In this document: piece after piece, positions 5,657 to 9,809 of the stretch
Layout: every line of letters begins with the position of its first letter
Position numbering within the stretch: position 1 is the stretch's first letter
DNA from: JBGPBY01 sp041481485
Lineage (GTDB): Bacteria; Acidobacteriota; Terriglobia; 20CM-2-55-15
Reading direction: 5' to 3'
DNA: 12,776 nt
NCBI GenBank assembly: GCA_041481485.1
Contig: JBGPBY010000171.1
Location: forward strand, 1 to 12,776
The notes under the pieces: model-generated
Told to the model about the DNA's origin: nothing
Seen by the model: only the letters and a program-made list of their open reading frames with translations
Databases searched by the model: none
Translations under genes and position numbers: made by a program

Positions 5657-6706
5657 TCAAGCGCGAACGGCGTTCATCTGATAGAGCTCGGAGAAAATAT
5701 CATCCAGCGATTTGCTGATATCCCAGCCCGGATAATGCGTTCGCATTTTGGTCAGATCGCTAATGTAGCAGATGTGATCGCCCGCACGATTCTGATCGAC
5801 ATACTCCCACTTCATCGCTTTGCCGCTGCACTGCGCCGCCCTTTCGAATGCCTCCATCATCGAGACACTGTTCCTGCGTCCGCCGCCGATGTTGTACACT
5901 TCGCCGGAGCGCGGTTTCTCATAAAACGCATGAATGAACCGCGCCACATCCAGCGAATGGATATTGTCGCGCACCTGTTTGCCCTTATACCCGTAGACTT
6001 TGTACAGCCGTTCTTCCTTATTGCATTTCACCAGGTAGCTCAGGAATCCGTGCAATTCGACGCCGCTGTGATTGGGCCCCGTCAGGCAGCCGCCGCGAAG
6101 ACAGCACGTGCTCATGTCGAAATACCGGCCGTATTCCTGAACCATAATGTCTCCGGCAACTTTCGAGGCGCCAAACAGACTGTGTTTGCTTTGATCGATA
6201 GGGCAATCCTCGCGGACGCCGTTGAAGTAATTCGGGTCGTCGTATTCCCAGCGCGTGGACATTTCTTTCAGACGGATGCTGTTGGGCCGGTCTCCATAGA
6301 CCTTGTTCGTGCTCATGTGCACGAATACCGCCTTAGGAGCATGCCTGCGTGTGGCTTCAAGAAGATTCAAGGTGCCGTTGGCGTTGACGTCAAAATCATC
6401 GAAAGGCCGTGACGCCGCCAGGTCATGGCTTGGCTGAGCGGCCGTATGCACCATCATTGATGGACGCAGGGCTTCCAGTAGGCTGTCGACATCCTGCCGA
6501 TTCCGGATGTCGAGTTCATGATGATGAAAATTGGGATGTGTCGCCTGAAGACGCCGCTGATTCCACCGCGTGTCGCCCCCGGGTCCAAAGAAGTCCGCGC
6601 GCATGTTATTGTCCGCGCCGTGGACTTCCCACCCCAGCTTGCAGAAATAATCAACAACTTCGGATCCGATCAGTCCGGACGAGCCGGTAACAACCAATTT
6701 GGGCAT
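5657..6706 (-). CDS. CDP-paratose 2-epimerase-like enzyme with F-x-x-x-K in place of Y-x-x-x-K
   Basis: A 349-residue extended SDR enzyme and first gene of the minus-strand sugar unit. TGSSGLIG (7-14) binds NAD, DIRNRQDVD (66-74) is the usual LDIRD-type motif, HTAAQPSHDLA (87-97) and STNKVYGDRPN (132-142) match the CDP-paratose epimerase group, and GKQVRDNIHSLDV (242-254) and YNIGGG (271-276) lie in the substrate half. The catalytic Tyr-x-x-x-Lys position reads Phe178-GAS-Lys182. I recall the same SLFGASK in homologues, so it is probably a feature of a subfamily. I chose the ATG at 6704-6706, which begins MPKLVVTG as in relatives; a GTG at 6764-6766 would add 20 residues, and AGAGGAG lies 18 bases before the ATG. 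Likely role: making a rare deoxy- or branched nucleotide sugar for the downstream glycosyltransferase. Substrate uncertain. Confidence 0.9.
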   Translation of the reverse strand: MPKLVVTGSSGLIGSEVVDYFCKLGWEVHGADNNMRADFFGPGGDTRWNQRRLQATHPNFHHHELDIRNRQDVDSLLEALRPSMMVHTAAQPSHDLAASRPFDDFDVNANGTLNLLEATRRHAPKAVFVHMSTNKVYGDRPNSIRLKEMSTRWEYDDPNYFNGVREDCPIDQSKHSLFGASKVAGDIMVQEYGRYFDMSTCCLRGGCLTGPNHSGVELHGFLSYLVKCNKEERLYKVYGYKGKQVRDNIHSLDVARFIHAFYEKPRSGEVYNIGGGRRNSVSMMEAFERAAQCSGKAMKWEYVDQNRAGDHICYISDLTKMRTHYPGWDISKSLDDIFSELYQMNAVRA

Positions 6707-6788
6707 GGAATTTCTGTTTGTAAACTCCTCTTGTGCGACTTGTAGAACCGAGTCAGAAACCATCACATCATGACACAGCAGCCGACTC

Positions 6789-6794
6789 AGTCAA
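6789..6794 (-). promoter_or_regulatory. possible -35 box for the sugar operon
   Basis: TTGACT on the minus strand lies 82 bases or more before the ATG at 6706, and about 17 bases downstream of it is ATGATG/TGATGT, a poor -10. This is the best housekeeping-type candidate I can see in the 182 bases between this gene and the hairpin at 6889-6922. Low confidence. Confidence 0.2.
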
Positions 6795-6888
6795 TGGCAC
6801 ACCTGTCCCACTGTTTCTTTCCGGACAGCGAAAGGAAAATCGAGACGAACTCAGTTTTTGAATGATTGAATGTTGCCGGGAAATGCAA

Positions 6889-6922
6889 ACAGGGGATGCT
6901 GTCAAACAACAGCATCCCCTGT
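6889..6922 (-). terminator. strong hairpin after PEP-CTERM gene B
   Basis: Two perfect 14-bp arms, ACAGGGGATGCTGT and ACAGCATCCCCTGT, are separated by six bases, 24 bases beyond the stop of PEP-CTERM gene B. On the minus strand the hairpin is followed by TTGCATTT, a weak T-tract. It is best read as the transcription end for that gene; the T-tract is imperfect, so it could instead protect the 3' end of the RNA. It also separates this gene from the sugar operon on the same strand. Confidence 0.7.
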
Positions 6923-6946
6923 AAGGAGGAACGAAGCGTTAACGAG

Positions 6947-7744
6947 TTAGATGTTGTTTCGTGCTCGCTTTCGAGTCACGATCGCAATTCCAACCAAACC
7001 GACACCGAGCATGAGCAGTACGGACGGCTCAGGAGTGGTCACAGCATCATTGACCTGAATACGGATGGCGCCTGCGTCAAAACAGGAAGTAACACCTGTC
7101 TTACCACAACCAGTAGCCGAAGTGACCGTGTTGCCGATAAACAGTGTGTTTGCTGAACCCTGCCAGGGGTTGTCAGGATGACAATTCTGGGCAATTTCAC
7201 CGCCGAGTCCCGTTGTATCGGTGCAGGTTGCATTATGGGCGTCGTCGGCATAACCAAACCAGACCACCAGACCACCAGATCCGCCATTGAAAACAGCGGG
7301 GCCCCATGCTGAGGATTCCTGATGCGTGACTGCACCATCATCCCCGTTAAAGTTTGCCAGAGCATTCAACTGAGTTCCCCCTATTGCAATGGCTGCGCCA
7401 TTGATATTCAGGGTTGTGGTACACGGAGTTCCACCACCGCAAACCGCTCCGCCACCACGTTCACTGGAATCAAAATTGAACTGATTGTTGATGGCTGTCT
7501 GCGTCAGGACCAAAAACTGAAGTCCACCCTCACTGGGAGAATGAACCACTGTTCCTGCGGCAGCACCCCAAATCGGGCCGTTCACTCCGACTGCAGCGCA
7601 ACCGGAGATACACCAGGTGACACCGCCGACAGTGACCGACAAGCTATTGATCGCTACCGACGCGGCTTCAGCGGTCCCGGGAACAACCAGCATCGCTCCA
7701 AAAAAGAGTGCGACGCTCAATACAGTAATTAAAGTTCGCTTCAT
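6947..7744 (-). CDS. PEP-CTERM sorting-domain protein B, cysteine-rich
   Basis: An exported 265-residue protein with a textbook sorting signal: TPEPS at 237-241, a hydrophobic stretch at about 242-256 and basic RKRAR at 258-262, followed by NNI. Residues 1-27 are the signal peptide (MKR, hydrophobic core, AEA at cleavage). The mature part has eight cysteines (45, 49, 102, 108, 174, 188, 213, 221), apparently pairable as disulfides, and is otherwise rich in Gly, Ala, Asn and Thr. I recognise no enzymatic domain. AGAGGTGAAAGGAA directly before ATG contains two good ribosome-site cores. It has its own transcription unit: a sigma-54 promoter about 66-81 bases upstream and a strong hairpin downstream. 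Known biology of exosortase systems says such proteins are cleaved near PEP and attached at the cell surface, often with extracellular polysaccharide. The particular role here is unknown. Confidence 0.88.
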   Translation of the reverse strand: MKRTLITVLSVALFFGAMLVVPGTAEAASVAINSLSVTVGGVTWCISGCAAVGVNGPIWGAAAGTVVHSPSEGGLQFLVLTQTAINNQFNFDSSERGGGAVCGGGTPCTTTLNINGAAIAIGGTQLNALANFNGDDGAVTHQESSAWGPAVFNGGSGGLVVWFGYADDAHNATCTDTTGLGGEIAQNCHPDNPWQGSANTLFIGNTVTSATGCGKTGVTSCFDAGAIRIQVNDAVTTPEPSVLLMLGVGLVGIAIVTRKRARNNI

Positions 7745-7781
7745 TTCCTTTCACCTCTCTTCTCAGCTCAAGGTTAACGAC

Positions 7782-7797
7782 GTCAACTGACGTTGAC
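7782..7797 (-). promoter_or_regulatory. GTCAAC-TGAC-GTTGAC inverted repeat in the leader
   Basis: A perfect 6-bp inverted repeat with a 4-base centre lies at about +2 to +17 relative to the start expected from the sigma-54 site. It could be an operator or a 5' stem that stabilises the mRNA. Only the symmetry is seen. Confidence 0.35.
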
Positions 7798-7809
7798 CTG
7801 CTCTGTAAT

Positions 7810-7825
7810 TGCAATGTGAATGCCA
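7810..7825 (-). promoter_or_regulatory. sigma-54 (-24/-12) promoter for PEP-CTERM gene B
   Basis: Minus strand TGGCATTCACATTGCA matches the sigma-54 consensus TGGCAC-N5-TTGCW at every strongly conserved position, with exactly ten bases between GG and GC. Transcription should start near 7799, giving a leader of about 55 bases. Sigma-54 promoters need an activator bound upstream; the palindromes at 7878-7893 and 7965-7994 are centred about 87 and 181 bases upstream of that start, the normal range for such activators. Exosortase gene clusters in other bacteria often encode the PrsK/PrsR two-component pair, with PrsR a sigma-54 activator, so PrsR-type control is a reasonable inference. Confidence 0.8.
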
Positions 7826-7877
7826 AGAGGTAAGAGATTGACTTTAAAAGTGTTATGGACAGGGGTGGAGTTGAGCT

Positions 7878-7893
7878 GTAAGGACTACCTTAC
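7878..7893. promoter_or_regulatory. palindrome GTAAGG-acta-CCTTAC, proximal activator-site candidate
   Basis: A perfect 6+6 palindrome with a 4-base centre. The same half-sites and spacing recur at 7972-7987, exactly 94 bases away (about nine helical turns, the same DNA face). Position and pairing are those of a dimeric activator site upstream of a sigma-54 promoter. The protein that binds is not visible in this window. Confidence 0.65.
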
Positions 7894-7964
7894 GATGGTA
7901 CTGATCCGCTGATCGCAGAATAATTCCTAAACCTATGAAAATAATTGAGTTATATACAAGAATC

Positions 7965-7994
7965 AATAAGTGTAAGGCTTGCCTTACGCTTATT
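7965..7994. promoter_or_regulatory. extended palindrome around GTAAGG-cttg-CCTTAC, distal activator-site candidate
   Basis: The core GTAAGG-N4-CCTTAC (7972-7987) is identical in half-sites to the copy at 7878-7893. Here the symmetry extends outward through AATAAG (7965-7970) and CTTATT (7989-7994), with one mismatched pair (T7971/G7988) between core and extension. It is centred about 181 bases from the predicted start of PEP-CTERM gene B and about 88 bases from the ATG of the divergent glycosyltransferase, so it could serve both. Confidence 0.6.
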
Positions 7995-8067
7995 CTCGAA
8001 AGCTTTTCGGCAATCCGTCTTTCGTACCACGCGAGAAAAATAATGTGTTGTATAGAATGAAGGTTCT

Positions 8068-8850
8068 ATGGGCAATGAAGTCCTCTTGTCGATTGTGATT
8101 CCGGTTTTCAACGAAGAGAAAACCATATGCTCCGTCATCGACCGGCTCCTGTCTGAAATTCCGGTCGAACTCGAACTCATAGTCGTCAATGACGGTTCCA
8201 CCGACAAGACTCCTGCGATTGTCGATGAGTATGCCACCAGGGATTCCCGGATCCGGGTTTTCCACAAGGCTAACGGCGGGAAAACGTCGGCCTTGAAAGA
8301 AGGCTTTCAGCACACGACTGGAGGGATCGTCATTATTCAGGATGCCGATCTTGAATATGATCCCGCCGAAATCATTCATGTCATCCAGCCGATTCTCGAT
8401 GGTCATGCGGATGTCGTCTACGGTTCACGCTTCATGGTTCGCCGGGCGGCGCGCGTCCTCTACTTCTACCACTACCTGGCGAACAACGTGTTGACGATGC
8501 TGTCCAATATGCTGACGAACCTCAACATGTCGGATGTGGAAACCGGCTATAAGGCATTCCGCGGCGAGATCATCCGCAACATGACCATCACGTCCAGCGG
8601 ATTTGGAATCGAAATCGAAGTGACGGCAAAGATTGCCAAAACCGATGCCGTAATTTACGAAGTACCGATCAGCTACTACGGCCGAACGTACACGGAGGGG
8701 AAAAAGATCGGGATGAAAGACGGACTCCTTGCGCTCTGGTACATTTTCCGATTCAATCTCTTCTGCAGTCTGAATCAGTCCTTTCGTGTAATTCCGAAAT
8801 CTCATGCAGTCCAAAAACCTCAATTCTCAAGGCAACTCGGCACCCGCTAA
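8068..8850 (+). CDS. family 2 glycosyltransferase (DPM1-like)
   Basis: A 260-residue GT-A glycosyltransferase of family 2, closest in style to polyprenyl-phosphate sugar transferases of the DPM1 type. SIVIPVFNEE (8-17) opens the fold, VVNDGSTDKT (39-48) is the nucleotide-binding loop, QDADLEYDP (91-99) carries the DxD-type metal motif, VVYGSRF (116-122) and DVETGYKAFR (156-165) are family motifs, and GKKIGMKDGL (211-220) is the usual basic C-terminal loop. No transmembrane segment is evident, so it should act at the cytoplasmic membrane surface. GAAGG lies four bases before ATG. Its last 47 bases overlap the start of the methyltransferase gene, so the two are co-translated. The promoter region is shared with PEP-CTERM gene B, hinting at joint control. 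It is distinct from the minus-strand glycosyltransferase (different acidic loop). Confidence 0.93.
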   Translation: MGNEVLLSIVIPVFNEEKTICSVIDRLLSEIPVELELIVVNDGSTDKTPAIVDEYATRDSRIRVFHKANGGKTSALKEGFQHTTGGIVIIQDADLEYDPAEIIHVIQPILDGHADVVYGSRFMVRRAARVLYFYHYLANNVLTMLSNMLTNLNMSDVETGYKAFRGEIIRNMTITSSGFGIEIEVTAKIAKTDAVIYEVPISYYGRTYTEGKKIGMKDGLLALWYIFRFNLFCSLNQSFRVIPKSHAVQKPQFSRQLGTR

Positions 8851-9583
8851 TCCTCTGGACCTTGATTGGCAATATACGGGACGGGAACTGGAATCCATGT
8901 CCTTTGCGGTGAACTATCACCGTTGGATTCTGGATGTATTCCGTCCATTTTTTGGCAAGCGCATTGTGGAAATTGGAGCCGGCGCAGGATCGTTGTCGAG
9001 GATGTTGCTGGAATACAGGCCAGAGTTTCTTGCCGCTCTGGAGCCATCCGCCAATATGTTTCCGGAACTGGTGCGGACTCTGGCAGAAGCTGGCAGAGGC
9101 AATGTTGCCACGGCGTATCAAGCCACGCTTGAAGGGTGGGCTGCGGCGAACCCCCTGCCGGCGGCTCCCGACACCGTGGTGTATATCAACGTCCTGGAGC
9201 ACATCGAGAACGACGAACGCGAGCTTCAGTTGGCTTACTCGCTGCTCCGTCCGGGCGGACGGATTTTGATTTTTGTCCCGGCATTGCAATCGCTGATGAG
9301 CCAAATGGATCGGCAGTTGGGCCACTATCGAAGATATTCAAGGCCCGATCTTGCCGGCAAATGCCGCGCGGCCGGTTTTCGCATACTTTTGTCGAACTAC
9401 TTCGACGGTTTTGGGATTTTTCCATGGTGGGTAAAATTCCGGTTGTTTGGGTCGGTGACTATGGAACCGGGTGCGGTCCGGCTTTATGACAACCTGGTCG
9501 TCCCCGTCGCACGGACCCTCGAAAATGTAGTGTCTCCTCCGCTTGGGAAAAATGTGATTCTCGCCGCTGAAAAACCCCATTGA
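8804..9583 (+). CDS. class I SAM-dependent methyltransferase
   Basis: A 259-residue Rossmann-fold methyltransferase. Motif I VEIGAGAGSLS (55-65) binds S-adenosylmethionine, Glu80 ends the second strand (AALEPS), NVLEHIEND (129-137) is the motif IV region, and LLRPGGRILIFVPA (147-160) is motif VI. The later HYRRYSRPDL (174-183) is typical of a group found beside glycosyltransferases in polysaccharide or lipid-glycan clusters; the substrate is unknown. ATG 8804 overlaps the preceding glycosyltransferase by 47 bases and lacks a clear Shine-Dalgarno, so it probably depends on translational coupling. The ATG at residue 32 is an alternative start, but residues 22-31 already look like the family N-terminal region (GRELESMSFAVNYHRWILDVFRP is split by it), so I keep the longer form. 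Confidence 0.88.
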   Translation: MQSKNLNSQGNSAPANPLDLDWQYTGRELESMSFAVNYHRWILDVFRPFFGKRIVEIGAGAGSLSRMLLEYRPEFLAALEPSANMFPELVRTLAEAGRGNVATAYQATLEGWAAANPLPAAPDTVVYINVLEHIENDERELQLAYSLLRPGGRILIFVPALQSLMSQMDRQLGHYRRYSRPDLAGKCRAAGFRILLSNYFDGFGIFPWWVKFRLFGSVTMEPGAVRLYDNLVVPVARTLENVVSPPLGKNVILAAEKPH

Positions 9584-9688
9584 TCACGTCTGCGAATAAA
9601 CTTCAATCCGGGAATTTTCCGGCGTCTGAAAAAGCAGTTGAAATCGCCGGCGGAGAGCACGGTTTGAGCGGTTTCGTGCCTTCAGTTT

Positions 9689-9704
9689 TTGCATTGTGAA
9701 TGCT
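9689..9704 (+). promoter_or_regulatory. imperfect sigma-54-like element before the repeat-protein gene
   Basis: TTGCATTGTGAATGCT keeps TG-N10-GC spacing but has T in place of the first G of the invariant GG. It matches 14 of 16 bases of the plus-strand sequence covering the sigma-54 site at 7809-7824. Alternatively TTGCAT (9689-9694) is a -35 with TGATAA near 9713 as -10. The sequence supports neither firmly. Confidence 0.25.
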
Positions 9705-9797
9705 CTTCGATGTGATAAGTGTAGTACTCGTTTTCATGACTAGGAAGGGCTGAAATACTGTGGTTCCTACCGAACTTGAAATAGTTTTTTGTTGAGC

Positions 9798-9804
9798 AAG
9801 GAAG
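9798..9804 (+). promoter_or_regulatory. Shine-Dalgarno AAGGAAG that fixes a TTG start
   Basis: AAGGA is separated by seven bases from the TTG at 9810. An in-frame TGA at 9777-9779 and the lack of any ATG in this frame before the signal peptide leave TTG as the likely start; other TTGs at 9789 and 9792 lie before this ribosome site. Confidence 0.7.
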
Positions 9805-9809
9805 CTCGC

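Larger units (their letters stand above)
7745..8067. other. divergent control region
   Basis: These 323 bases between PEP-CTERM gene B (-) and the glycosyltransferase (+) hold no gene. They contain, from left to right, the leader inverted repeat, the sigma-54 promoter, and two GTAAGG palindromes. On the plus side, TATAGA at 8051-8056 could be a weak -10 for the glycosyltransferase, but there is no matching -35 and no second GG-N10-GC site in that direction. Confidence 0.6.
9584..9809. other. intergenic region before the repeat-protein gene
   Basis: There is no convincing gene here. Small inverted repeats occur at 9608-9622 (CCGG ends) and 9657-9679 (GCACG/CGTGC), the latter followed nine bases later by a run of five T and possibly a weak terminator for the methyltransferase. 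TAGGAA (9741-9746) and TTCCTA (9764-9769) are an inverted pair of unknown meaning. A sigma-54-like element lies at 9689-9704. Confidence 0.5.

Noticed and set aside
5582..6412. 276-codon plus-strand open frame
   Set aside because: It is antisense to the CDP-paratose-epimerase-like gene, which shows clear family motifs; the plus frame shows none.
6795..6810. Perfect TGGCAC -24-like box on the plus strand
   Set aside because: The required GC ten bases after GG is absent (CC instead), and it points into the hairpin and the 3' end of PEP-CTERM gene B.
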